The notes: generated by a model not told the origin, from the sequence alone. Shown: positions 1 to 6,305, counted from the first letter of the stretch. The stretch is DNA of 6,305 nt from Paracoccaceae bacterium (GCA_015485375.1 WFTU01000152.1:1-6305); one strand, 5' to 3'. Translations and numbers: made by a program.

Positions 1-1249
1 GGCCGAACAGGCCATAGGACAGCAGCATGAAGATCAGCACGGCGGCAAAGGCGACGACCGTGGCGATCTTGCCCGCGTCAATCGAATCCTGCCCCAGTTC
101 CGGCCCGATGGTCCGTTGTTCCAGCACGGTGATTTCCGCCGGCAAGGCCCCTGCCCTGAGCAGAATAGCCAGCCGCGTGCTTTCCTCGATGGAGAAATTG
201 CCGGTGATAATACCGGCGCCACCGGGGATGTAGCTCTGGATGGTCGGGGCGGAGATAACCTCTCCGTCCAGCACAATAGCGAAGGGCTTGCCGATGTTGT
301 TGGCGGTATAGTCGCCGAACTTGCGCCCGCCCGCCGGATTGAAGCGGAAGTTTACCGCCGGTCGTCCGTTCTGGTCGAAGGTCGGCTGCGCATCCACCAG
401 CTGGTCGCCGGTGACAACAGCGGATTTCTCCAGAATATAGTAAACGCCGTCCAGTTCCGCATCCGGCAGGACAATCTTGCCGATGCCCGGGTTGACCTCG
501 GGGTCGGAGGTGCGCTGCACCACCGGCTGGAAGGTCAGTTTCGCGGTGCGCCCGATCAGCTGCAACAGCTCCTCGGCGGAGCCGATGCCCGGCACCTGCA
601 CCAGAATACGGTCGGCGCCCTGCCGCTGGATGGTCGGCTCGCGGGTGCCGGCCTCGTCAACGCGGCGGCGCACGATTTCCAGCGATTGCTGCATGGTGCG
701 GTCGTCCGTGGCGAGTTTCTCGGCCTCGGAGAGCTTGAATATAATGACGTCGCCATTGTTGGAAACCTCGAAGTCGCGCGAGCCTGCGCCGGTCAGGGTA
801 ACCACCGGACGGGTCAGGCTTTCAAGCTCCTGCAACGCCAGCGGCATGCCTTCGGGCTTGCCGATTTTCACCCACAGCTCGCCCGGCGGAGAATCCTGCC
901 GCCGGATGGTGCCGACGAATTCCTTGTTCTCGCGCAGCACGTCGCGCACGGCGGGCCACATGGAATCGACTCGGTCGGCGTAGACATCCTCGACCGCGAC
1001 CTCGACCAGAACATGCGCGCCACCGCGCAAATCCAGCCCGAGGTTCACAAGCGCGTTCGGCAGATAGTCGGGCCAGGCGGCCAGTTCGGCCTCCTGCTCG
1101 GGGGTCAGTACGATGCCCTGCTCGACCAGTGCGGCTGCGTCATTGTGTTTCTCGACACGGGAGTAGAAAAAATTCGGCGTGGTGAAAATAACGGCGACAA
1201 GACACAGCAGCCATATCAGCCCTTTTTTCCAAAGCGAAAACTGCAACAT
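1..1249 (-). CDS. secD: SecD, Sec translocon accessory subunit (C-terminus cut by window edge)
   Basis: SecD works with SecF at the SecYEG channel. It uses the proton gradient to help pull exported proteins through the inner membrane into the periplasm. Reading the minus strand from the ATG at 1249 gives 416 uninterrupted codons to the window edge. The protein begins MLQFSLWKKG with a first membrane helix at about residues 9-27. The SecD signature LGLDLRGG lies at 70-77, followed by the large periplasmic domain. The family motif EQRTIGPELGQDSI lies at about 377-390, just before the second membrane helix at about 393-412. The remaining membrane helices lie outside the window, so a fused SecDF cannot be excluded. 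The start is supported by AGGGAAA about 8-15 nt upstream. It lies 48 nt downstream of yajC on the same strand, the usual yajC-secD order, but a terminator-like hairpin sits in the gap. Family assignment is very secure. Confidence 0.96.
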   Translation of the reverse strand, partial: MLQFSLWKKGLIWLLCLVAVIFTTPNFFYSRVEKHNDAAALVEQGIVLTPEQEAELAAWPDYLPNALVNLGLDLRGGAHVLVEVAVEDVYADRVDSMWPAVRDVLRENKEFVGTIRRQDSPPGELWVKIGKPEGMPLALQELESLTRPVVTLTGAGSRDFEVSNNGDVIIFKLSEAEKLATDDRTMQQSLEIVRRRVDEAGTREPTIQRQGADRILVQVPGIGSAEELLQLIGRTAKLTFQPVVQRTSDPEVNPGIGKIVLPDAELDGVYYILEKSAVVTGDQLVDAQPTFDQNGRPAVNFRFNPAGGRKFGDYTANNIGKPFAIVLDGEVISAPTIQSYIPGGAGIITGNFSIEESTRLAILLRAGALPAEITVLEQRTIGPELGQDSIDAGKIATVVAFAAVLIFMLLSYGLFG

Positions 1250-1265
1250 TCGGATGGTTTCCCTG

Positions 1266-1291
1266 AAAAAAGGCTGCCCCGCGGGGCAGCC
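1266..1291 (-). terminator. Intrinsic terminator or attenuator between yajC and secD
   Basis: On the minus strand the perfect palindrome GGCTGCCCCGCGGGGCAGCC (1272-1291) can fold into an 8-bp all but one G-C stem with a CGCG loop, and it is followed at once by six T (1266-1271). It starts 6 nt after the yajC TAA stop, and its T-run ends one base before the AGGGA sequence that serves secD. The structure matches a Rho-independent terminator. Because secD follows directly on the same strand, it may act as a partial terminator that lowers secD relative to yajC. Function is inferred from structure only. Confidence 0.8.
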
Positions 1292-1297
1292 CTGAAT

Positions 1298-1627
1298 TTA
1301 CGCGCCCGGTTCGGTTTTGTTCAGAACCTGTGCGATTGTGCTTTGAATGACGCGGATTTTCACGTCCTTGGCAATCTCGACCTCGACCTCGCCGTTATCC
1401 ATAACCTTGGTGACCTTGCCGATAATGCCGCCCTGCGTGACGACCTGGTCGCCGCGGCGCAGGGCCTCGACCATCTGGCGGTGTTCTTTCACCTTCTTCT
1501 GCTGCGGACGGATCATCAGCACATACATGATGGCGAAAATCAGCAGGATCGGCACGAACCCTCCGAGGCTGGAGACGAGGTCGCCCCCTCCTGCGGCTTG
1601 TGCGTAGGCCGGTGAAGCAAAGAACAT
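1298..1627 (-). CDS. yajC: YajC, small inner-membrane Sec accessory protein
   Basis: YajC is a small single-span membrane protein that associates with SecDF and the SecYEG translocon. The 109-residue product has a short Ala/Gly-rich N-terminus, one membrane helix at about residues 22-39, the hallmark RPQQKK at 40-45 right after it, and a small basic cytoplasmic domain with RRGDQVVTQGGIIGKV at 57-72, typical of the family. Its length is normal. The start at 1627 is chosen because GAGAGGG (1634-1640) lies 6 nt upstream and the protein then begins like other YajC proteins. An in-frame ATG at 1708 would add 27 Arg-rich residues that do not fit the family. The stop is TAA, followed by a terminator hairpin and then secD. 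It is transcribed divergently from the exporter operon. Confidence 0.96.
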   Translation of the reverse strand: MFFASPAYAQAAGGGDLVSSLGGFVPILLIFAIMYVLMIRPQQKKVKEHRQMVEALRRGDQVVTQGGIIGKVTKVMDNGEVEVEIAKDVKIRVIQSTIAQVLNKTEPGA

Positions 1628-1633
1628 GGTGAA

Positions 1634-1640
1634 CCCTCTC
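1634..1640 (-). promoter_or_regulatory. Ribosome-binding site that fixes the yajC start
   Basis: On the minus strand GAGAGGG lies 6 nt before the ATG at 1627. It supports the 109-residue YajC over a 136-residue form that would begin at 1708. Confidence 0.75.
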
Positions 1641-1739
1641 GATAGATAGGCGGCGCGGGGCCGCGAAAACTTTGCGCGGACCCTAAAGCGGGCCATGGCG
1701 GTTTGCAAGATGCCCGCGCCGGAAAACGGGGCTTGCCAA

Positions 1740-1768
1740 CAGATAGGTCACGCTATGCGGCCCGGCAA
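1740..1768 (-). promoter_or_regulatory. Candidate sigma-70-type promoter for yajC-secD
   Basis: Read on the minus strand, TTGCCG (1768-1763) and TATCTG (1745-1740) are separated by exactly 17 nt. The -35 box matches 4 of 6 consensus bases and the -10 box 3 of 6. It would start a transcript roughly 105 nt before the yajC start codon. In a GC-rich alphaproteobacterium such weak matches arise by chance, so this is only a candidate. Confidence 0.25.
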
Positions 1769-1770
1769 GG

Positions 1771-1799
1771 TGTCAGTTTTACAAAACTACGGGGTGACA
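1771..1799. promoter_or_regulatory. Nested inverted repeat, possible repressor operator
   Basis: The 215-bp gap between yajC and the exporter operon holds a 6-bp inverted repeat AGTTTT-AC-AAAACT (1775-1788). An outer pair TGTCA (1771-1775) and TGACA (1795-1799) is also inverted, though its centre is offset from the inner repeat. The block is AT-rich within GC-rich flanks, lies 44 nt before the exporter start codon and overlaps a candidate -35 box. The layout suits binding by a dimeric regulator, but no regulator gene is in the window and none can be named. Confidence 0.4.
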
Positions 1800-1822
1800 G
1801 CCTCCCCCGTCGGCGATACCTT
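1794..1822 (+). promoter_or_regulatory. Candidate promoter for the exporter operon
   Basis: GTGACA (1794-1799) matches 5 of 6 bases of the -35 consensus and is followed after 17 nt by TACCTT (1817-1822), a poor -10 box matching 3 of 6. The transcript would begin close to the A-rich stretch ahead of the start codon, leaving a leader of about 15 nt. The -35 box overlaps the right arm of the outer inverted repeat, which would fit repression. The poor -10 box keeps confidence low. Confidence 0.22.
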
Positions 1823-1842
1823 GTCGAAAAAAAGGAAATGTC

Positions 1843-4491
1843 ATGAGCGCTTTCTTTAATTATCTGTCCGTTTTATTTTCCGGCATTCCCGACGCCTTGC
1901 GCCCGTTTCGCCTTGTCATTCTGCTGCTGGCCGTGGCTGGGTCCGTGTTCATGGGGTTCGGGGCCATGCGTTTCGAACTGGATACCAGTTTCGATTCCTG
2001 GTTCTCCAAGGATGACCCGACGGTGCAGGCGCTTGACAGTTTCCGCGCGCAGTTCGGCAGCGACGACGGGCTGTTTCTTGTATACCGCGCCACCGACGGG
2101 GATGTATTTTCGCCGGCGTCGCTGTCTGCAGTGCGCGCCCTTACGCAGGACCTCGAGAACTGGCGCGAGCTCGACCCCGAAGCGCTCGGGGTTCCGGCGG
2201 ATGTTTTCGAGGGGCTGGACCATATCCAGCGCGTCCAGTCGCTGGCCAATGTCCGGATCCAGGAAAACACGGTAGATGCGCTGGTCAGCCGCCCGCTCCT
2301 GCCCGAAACCGGAGAGATCACGCCGGAGATTGCCGCGGCAGCCGAACGCACGGCCAAAGGACAGTCCCGCCTGAAATTGTTCATGTTTTCCGACAACGAC
2401 GAGTTTGGCGCGCTGGTTCTGAACACGGATTTCGGCGCAATTCCCGTAAGCACCGGCGAGGAAGTCACCGCAGGTTTCTCGGAGGACAGCCTCGATCTCG
2501 CGATGGATTCCTTTACTATCGACGTCAACGAGAACGCCCGCGTCGCCGAGATCAAGTTCGAGGATACGCTACCCTCGACCTATACAGGTTTCATGCAATC
2601 GCTAAGCGCCATCTATTCGCAGCCGGAATATAGCGCGGCATTCGACTTCTATCCGATCGGCTCTGCCAGCATGACCGAGCTGGCGACGGAAACGCTGGTG
2701 CAGTCGGGCTATCTTGTGCTCGCGGCCATGGCGATAATCGTTATCCTGCTCTACACCCTGTTCCAGACCGGATCGGCGGTGCTCTGGCCGGTGGCGGCGA
2801 TCGGGATGAGCAACCTCTGGCTGTTCGGCGGCATGGGCTGGCTGTCGATCCCGTCCTCCACCCTGATTGCCTTGACGATCATGCTGGTGCTGGCGGTCGG
2901 GATCGCCGACTGCGTGCATGTCATGAGCGAATACCTGTTGTTCAAGCGCGAGGGCATGGACCACCGCGCCGCCATGCGCCAGACCTTCGCCAAGGCCGGC
3001 GTGCCGATCCTGCTGACCAGTATCACGACGATGGCGGGGATGCTGTCGATTGCTTTCGGCGGCACGGGGCTGTTCGTGACCTTCGGGGTCAGTTCGGCGA
3101 TAGGCGTGTTTCTGGCCTTCCTGTTCACCATCATCGTGCTTCCGGCCCTGCTGGAATACTGGCACCCGCACGCCACGGACAAAGCCGTGAAAGCCGCGAC
3201 CGGCTGGCGACGCTTCCTGCGGCTTCTGGGAACGCCGTTTCGCGCCATCGGCTGGGTGTTGCGCAAGACCGGTATCAGCTGGCTGTTGAGCGCCGTCTGG
3301 CTACAACCGTTGCTGGAAAAGGTTCCGGCGTTTTCCTATCGTTGGCGCTATGTCATCATCTTTGTGTTCACGGCCCTGTTCGGGGTGACGTTCTATGGCG
3401 CCACGCAGGTCAAGATCGACTCCAATCTGGTGGAACTGTTCCGCAAGGGCACCACGCTGCGCACCGCCTATGAAATCGTGGACGAGCATATGGCCGGCAC
3501 CGGATCCATGGAGATCATGCTGGACTTCAAACAATCCGACGCGCTCACCGACCCGCGGGTATTGCAGGCGATTTCCGATCTGCAGGACATGCTGGAGGAC
3601 AAATACGGCAAATATGTCGTGCGCACCAACTCGCTGGCCGATCTGGTGAAGGAAACCAACAAGATCATGAACGATGGTGATCCCGCGGCCTTTGCCATCC
3701 CGAAGGACCCGCTGGCGGTGGCGCAGCTGCTGTACCTGTTCAACAGCTCCAACCCCGAGGACCGGCGGGCGATTGTGTCGGACGATTATTCCCGCAGCCA
3801 TGTCTCGCTGCAATTGCGCAATGCGGGCAGTCGGGAATACGCGCAGTTCTTCGACGGTATGCAGGCCGACATCGACGCCAAATTCGCGCCGGTTGTCGCG
3901 GTCTATCCCGATATGGAAACCAGTGTCACCGGCAGTTTTGCGCTGGTCATGCGCATGAGCGACGTGATCTCCAAAAGCCAGTTCCGCTCGCTGACGCTGG
4001 CGGTGGTGATCATCTCGCTGATCATGACGCTGACACTCGGCTCCATCCAGGGCGGGCTGCTGGCGATTGTGCCCAATATGCTGCCCGCGGTGCTGGCCTT
4101 CGGGCTGATGGGGCTGCTGGGAATACCGCTCGATACCGATACGCTCATGATCGCGCCGCTGATCATCGGGATTGCGGTGGACGATACCATCCACCTTGTC
4201 ACCCACTACCGCATGGACCTTGCCAAAGGCATGGGGATGCAAAAGGCGCTGAACCAGACCATCAAGGAGGTCGGGCAGGCCGTGACCTTTACCACACTGG
4301 TGCTGGGGCTGGCATTTGCCATGCTCGGCTTCAGCGACTACCTTGGGTTGGTAAAGGTCGGGATTTTCGGCTCTCTCTCGATCTTCGTGGCGCTGCTGTG
4401 TGACCTCTTGTTCCTGCCCGCGCTGATCTATGTGTTCAAACCGCGTTTCGGAGTGAAAACCGACGACGACCTGCCAAAGGAGGCAATCTGA
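1843..4491 (+). CDS. RND-superfamily (MMPL-type) inner-membrane exporter
   Basis: This 882-residue protein is a predicted proton-driven exporter of the RND/MMPL type (the group often labelled COG1033 'predicted exporter'). It has two homologous halves. The first has a membrane helix at about 22-42, a periplasmic domain at about 43-288, and five helices at about 290-436. The second has a helix at about 502-521, a periplasmic domain at about 522-714, and five helices at about 715-864. The proton-relay region reads GIADCVH (353-359, D356) in TM4 and GIAVDDTIH (776-784, D780/D781) in TM10. A long linker at about 437-501, rich in basic and aromatic residues, joins the halves on the cytoplasmic side. 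AAGGA sits 6 nt before the ATG. It is first in an operon and its stop overlaps the next start by one base. Relatives move lipids, hopanoids or other hydrophobic molecules; the substrate here is unknown. Multidrug AcrB-type RND is less likely given the operon partners and shorter length. Confidence 0.9.
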   Translation: MSAFFNYLSVLFSGIPDALRPFRLVILLLAVAGSVFMGFGAMRFELDTSFDSWFSKDDPTVQALDSFRAQFGSDDGLFLVYRATDGDVFSPASLSAVRALTQDLENWRELDPEALGVPADVFEGLDHIQRVQSLANVRIQENTVDALVSRPLLPETGEITPEIAAAAERTAKGQSRLKLFMFSDNDEFGALVLNTDFGAIPVSTGEEVTAGFSEDSLDLAMDSFTIDVNENARVAEIKFEDTLPSTYTGFMQSLSAIYSQPEYSAAFDFYPIGSASMTELATETLVQSGYLVLAAMAIIVILLYTLFQTGSAVLWPVAAIGMSNLWLFGGMGWLSIPSSTLIALTIMLVLAVGIADCVHVMSEYLLFKREGMDHRAAMRQTFAKAGVPILLTSITTMAGMLSIAFGGTGLFVTFGVSSAIGVFLAFLFTIIVLPALLEYWHPHATDKAVKAATGWRRFLRLLGTPFRAIGWVLRKTGISWLLSAVWLQPLLEKVPAFSYRWRYVIIFVFTALFGVTFYGATQVKIDSNLVELFRKGTTLRTAYEIVDEHMAGTGSMEIMLDFKQSDALTDPRVLQAISDLQDMLEDKYGKYVVRTNSLADLVKETNKIMNDGDPAAFAIPKDPLAVAQLLYLFNSSNPEDRRAIVSDDYSRSHVSLQLRNAGSREYAQFFDGMQADIDAKFAPVVAVYPDMETSVTGSFALVMRMSDVISKSQFRSLTLAVVIISLIMTLTLGSIQGGLLAIVPNMLPAVLAFGLMGLLGIPLDTDTLMIAPLIIGIAVDDTIHLVTHYRMDLAKGMGMQKALNQTIKEVGQAVTFTTLVLGLAFAMLGFSDYLGLVKVGIFGSLSIFVALLCDLLFLPALIYVFKPRFGVKTDDDLPKEAI
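4476..4483 (+). promoter_or_regulatory. Near-consensus ribosome-binding site inside the exporter gene end
   Basis: AAAGGAGG lies within the last codons of the exporter gene, 7 nt before the ATG of the periplasmic partner. It is the strongest ribosome-binding site in the window. Combined with the one-base TGATG stop/start overlap, it suggests coupled translation and possibly more carrier protein than pump. Confidence 0.8.
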
Positions 4492-5384
4492 TGTCCCTGT
4501 CCAAACGTTCCTTTCTTCTGGCCGCGCTGACGGCGGCCGCCACATTGTTCGCGCCGCTTTCGGCCTCGGCGCAGGATCCGCGCGGGATCATGGCGCGGGT
4601 CGACACCAACACCCGCAGCCAGAACAATTCGGTGTTCTCGGTGATGAAAATATCCACCTGCAAGTTCGGGATCAGCGACAACAAGGTGCGCTGCACCTCG
4701 CGCCCGACGGTGAAAAGCCTCGAGAGTGCCTCGATCAACACCGGTCCGGGCGGCAAGGACACCCAATCCATCGCCTTTGTGCTGGAACCGGCCTCGGAGC
4801 GCGGGATCGGGATGTTGAGCTATGCCTATGACAGCTCCTCCAAGCCGAACGAGACATGGCTGTATCTGTCGGCGCTGGGCAAGGTGAAGCGGATTGTGTC
4901 GTCCAATTCCTCGCGCAGCGAACCGGTGAGCCTGTTCGGATCGGAATTCACCACCGAGGATCAGGAGAGCGGCAAGCTCGACGATTATACCTACACCCTG
5001 CTGGAAACGATCACCTACAAGGGGCGCAAGACCTATGTGATCGAGCGGATACCGACACCCGCGCGCGCCCGTTCCAGCCGCTATGCCCGCACGGTGCTGT
5101 GGGTGGACGCGCAACGCTATGTGATCGTGAAAGCCGAGATGTATGACAACCGCGGCAAGGAAATCCGCCGGATCGTGGCCGACAAGCTGCAGAAGATCAA
5201 CGGAGTCTGGGTGGCGCGCAGTATCACCATCATGAATCTGGTGAGCAACCGCCTGTCGAATATGCAAATCGTGTCGATCAAGTTCGGCATCAAGGTCGAT
5301 CCGGCCCTGATGACCCAGCGGGCACTGACCGACAAGGCGTTCCGCGAACGGCAACTGGAGGCGCTTCGGGCGCAGGCGAGGTGA
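4491..5384 (+). CDS. Periplasmic LolA-like protein ('outer membrane lipoprotein-sorting protein' type)
   Basis: The 297-residue product resembles the LolA-like family usually annotated 'outer membrane lipoprotein-sorting protein' (I believe Pfam PF17131), often found beside RND/MMPL exporters. LolA-fold proteins hold lipid chains in a hydrophobic half-barrel, so a periplasmic carrier or adaptor role for the exporter is likely. A Sec signal peptide covers residues 1-27 (basic KR at 5-6, hydrophobic core, ASA cut before QD); there is no lipobox. Family marks are WLYLSALGKVKRI at 123-135 and SLFGSEFTTEDQ at 147-158, followed by repeated strands such as TYVIERIP and VLWVDAQRYVIVKAEMYD. Residues about 270-297 look like a basic helical tail. 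Two cysteines, C57 and C68, could form a disulfide. It overlaps the exporter stop by one base and has a strong ribosome-binding site. It is not the housekeeping LolA, which differs in length and context. Confidence 0.85.
   Translation: MSLSKRSFLLAALTAAATLFAPLSASAQDPRGIMARVDTNTRSQNNSVFSVMKISTCKFGISDNKVRCTSRPTVKSLESASINTGPGGKDTQSIAFVLEPASERGIGMLSYAYDSSSKPNETWLYLSALGKVKRIVSSNSSRSEPVSLFGSEFTTEDQESGKLDDYTYTLLETITYKGRKTYVIERIPTPARARSSRYARTVLWVDAQRYVIVKAEMYDNRGKEIRRIVADKLQKINGVWVARSITIMNLVSNRLSNMQIVSIKFGIKVDPALMTQRALTDKAFRERQLEALRAQAR
5378..5381 (+). promoter_or_regulatory. Ribosome-binding site straddling the gene junction
   Basis: GAGG lies 5 nt before the ATG at 5387, with the TGA stop of the previous gene between the two. 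This supports the chosen start and suggests that ribosomes finishing the LolA-like gene restart here. Confidence 0.6.
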
Positions 5385-5386
5385 TC

Positions 5387-6305
5387 ATGCGGTATCTTTC
5401 CTTTATCACGCTGGCCCTGCTGGCAAACGGCGTCGCGGCGCAGGAGCTGGAGTTCGTCTTTGACGAGCCGGCACTGGAGGCGGCGGATACCGGCGGGCCG
5501 GACCTGTCCTTCACGCTTGGCACCACTTACGGCGAACTGGCGGGCACGCCGCTGCGCTCGGTCTTCGGGCGCATGGATATTGGCGCGACCCATGACCTCG
5601 GGGCGCTGGGCTATCTGGAATGGGCTGCTACGGCACGGGCGGCGGATGCGGGGCTCGGGGTTGAAACCGCCTTTGCGCTGAACCGGCTGACGTTGCAGAA
5701 CTCCTCGGGGGATCTGAGCTGGAAGATCGGCAAATACCGCATCGGCTGGGGCGAGGTCGAGGGCGCGCCGGTGCTGGATGTGGTGAACGGGGCGCTGTCG
5801 CTCGACACGGTCGGTGCGCCGGGGGACGAATTGCCGGGGCAATGGTTCCTCGGGGCGGATTATTTTACCGGTTCGGCCACGGTTTCGGCCTTTGTGAATG
5901 TGGCGCCGGAAGTCGCGCACGCCCTGCCCGCCGCGCCTGCGGGGGCGGATTACGAGATCGGGGCGCAGGTGAAAATCCCGTTCGAAAACGGCGAGGCCAG
6001 CCTTTACGCCGCGCGCCTGCTGCCGCAGGCCGGTGTGGTCAATATGGCCGATTTCAGGAGTTACGCCGCGCCTTACACCCTGCTCGGTTTCAGCGCCAAC
6101 CGCGCGGCGGGGGATTTCCTGTTTGAAATCGACGTGGCCGCCAAATCCGGCCTGCAACGCTCGACTCTGGCGGGGTTGAGCCCGCATGACCGGATCGATG
6201 TCGCGCTTGGCGTAGAATATGCGGCCAGCAACACCATGCAGATCACCGCGGCGCTGATGGCGCAGCGCTGGACGGAGCAAACGGCGGTCTACTATATCCC
6301 CGACC
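5387..6305 (+). CDS. Putative outer-membrane beta-barrel protein of the exporter operon (C-terminus cut by window edge)
   Basis: The frame is open for 306 codons from the ATG at 5387 to the window edge. A signal peptide is clear at residues 1-18 (MRYLSF, hydrophobic core, VAA before QE). The rest has no membrane helix and no cysteine, but many Gly/Ala-rich strands with alternating hydrophobic residues, for example at about 40-50, 60-85, 92-104, 110-121, 152-172, 188-211, 229-252 and 269-294, as in outer-membrane barrels. The stretch KIGKYRIGWGEVEGAPVLD at about 113-131 followed by VVNG recalls a motif in DUF1302-like and alginate-export-like barrels, where a Gly-Arg/Lys strand leads to WGE and then D-V-N. 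This match is from memory and weak. It starts 2 nt after the LolA-like stop, so it belongs to the same operon and could be the outer-membrane end of the route. The true function and length are not known. Confidence 0.65.
   Translation, partial: MRYLSFITLALLANGVAAQELEFVFDEPALEAADTGGPDLSFTLGTTYGELAGTPLRSVFGRMDIGATHDLGALGYLEWAATARAADAGLGVETAFALNRLTLQNSSGDLSWKIGKYRIGWGEVEGAPVLDVVNGALSLDTVGAPGDELPGQWFLGADYFTGSATVSAFVNVAPEVAHALPAAPAGADYEIGAQVKIPFENGEASLYAARLLPQAGVVNMADFRSYAAPYTLLGFSANRAAGDFLFEIDVAAKSGLQRSTLAGLSPHDRIDVALGVEYAASNTMQITAALMAQRWTEQTAVYYIPD

Noticed and set aside
116..1615. A 499-codon open frame on the plus strand
   Set aside because: It runs antisense to secD and yajC, both firmly identified. 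Long antisense open frames are common in GC-rich coding DNA, and its translation is low-complexity with no recognisable domain.
1628..1708. Longer YajC starting at the ATG at 1708
   Set aside because: The extra 27 residues are Arg-rich and unlike YajC, while the ATG at 1627 has a well-spaced GAGAGGG.
1733..1759. TTGCCA and TATGCG as a plus-strand promoter for the exporter operon
   Set aside because: The spacing is only 15 nt and the -10 match is poor, so it is weaker than the candidate at 1794-1822.
1843..4491. Naming the exporter HpnN (hopanoid transporter)
   Set aside because: It belongs to the same broad superfamily, but no hopanoid biosynthesis genes are in the window and the operon partners differ, so a gene symbol is not justified.
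3301..4545. A 414-codon open frame on the minus strand inside the exporter gene
   Set aside because: It is rich in His, Gln and Arg, as expected for a reverse-complement shadow, and the exporter frame on the other strand has clear motifs throughout.
4491..5384. Calling the periplasmic protein LolA
   Set aside because: It is longer than LolA, carries the motifs of the separate LolA-like family and sits in an exporter operon rather than in the lipoprotein-sorting context.
4428..6280. Two long minus-strand open frames (4428-5354 and 5117-6280)
   Set aside because: Both are opposite the LolA-like gene and the barrel gene, overlap each other and show His/Arg/Gln-rich shadow composition.
1..6305. 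CRISPR arrays, tRNA or rRNA genes, insertion sequences or integration sites
   Set aside because: No spaced repeat series, cloverleaf-like sequence, transposase or flanking direct repeats were seen; almost the whole window is accounted for by five coding regions and one short control region.

Overview
The window is high-GC bacterial chromosome that reads most like an alphaproteobacterium of the Rhodobacterales (roseobacter-type). This placement is inferred from the style of the YajC and SecD proteins, the GC-biased third codon positions and the yajC-secD gene order. I had no database to confirm it. No sign of mobile DNA, CRISPR, tRNA or rRNA was seen.

Left part (1-1627, minus strand): the accessory genes of the Sec protein export machinery. 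yajC comes first in transcription order and secD follows, running off the left edge after 416 codons. Between them, 6 nt after the yajC stop, is a perfect 20-nt GC-rich palindrome followed by six T. This is a textbook intrinsic terminator placed directly in front of the secD ribosome-binding site, so secD probably depends on partial read-through or on its own promoter.

Middle (1628-1842): a 215-bp divergent control region between yajC and the rightward genes. It holds weak promoter candidates on both strands and a nested inverted repeat that looks like a repressor operator.

Right part (1843-6305, plus strand): a tightly packed three-gene operon. It encodes (1) an 882-residue RND/MMPL-type inner-membrane exporter with two homologous halves and Asp-containing TM4 and TM10 motifs; (2) a 297-residue periplasmic LolA-like protein of the 'outer membrane lipoprotein-sorting protein' type, with a signal peptide; and (3) a secreted, Gly/Ala-rich, strand-rich protein that looks like an outer-membrane beta-barrel and is cut by the right edge after 306 codons. 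The first junction overlaps by one base (TGATG) and the second has a 2-nt gap. Together they suggest a proton-driven inner-membrane pump, a periplasmic lipid-binding carrier and an outer-membrane partner, i.e. a trans-envelope route for a lipid or other hydrophobic molecule. The substrate cannot be read from the sequence. This operon is the most interesting content of the window, but its first two families are known and I cannot claim it is new.
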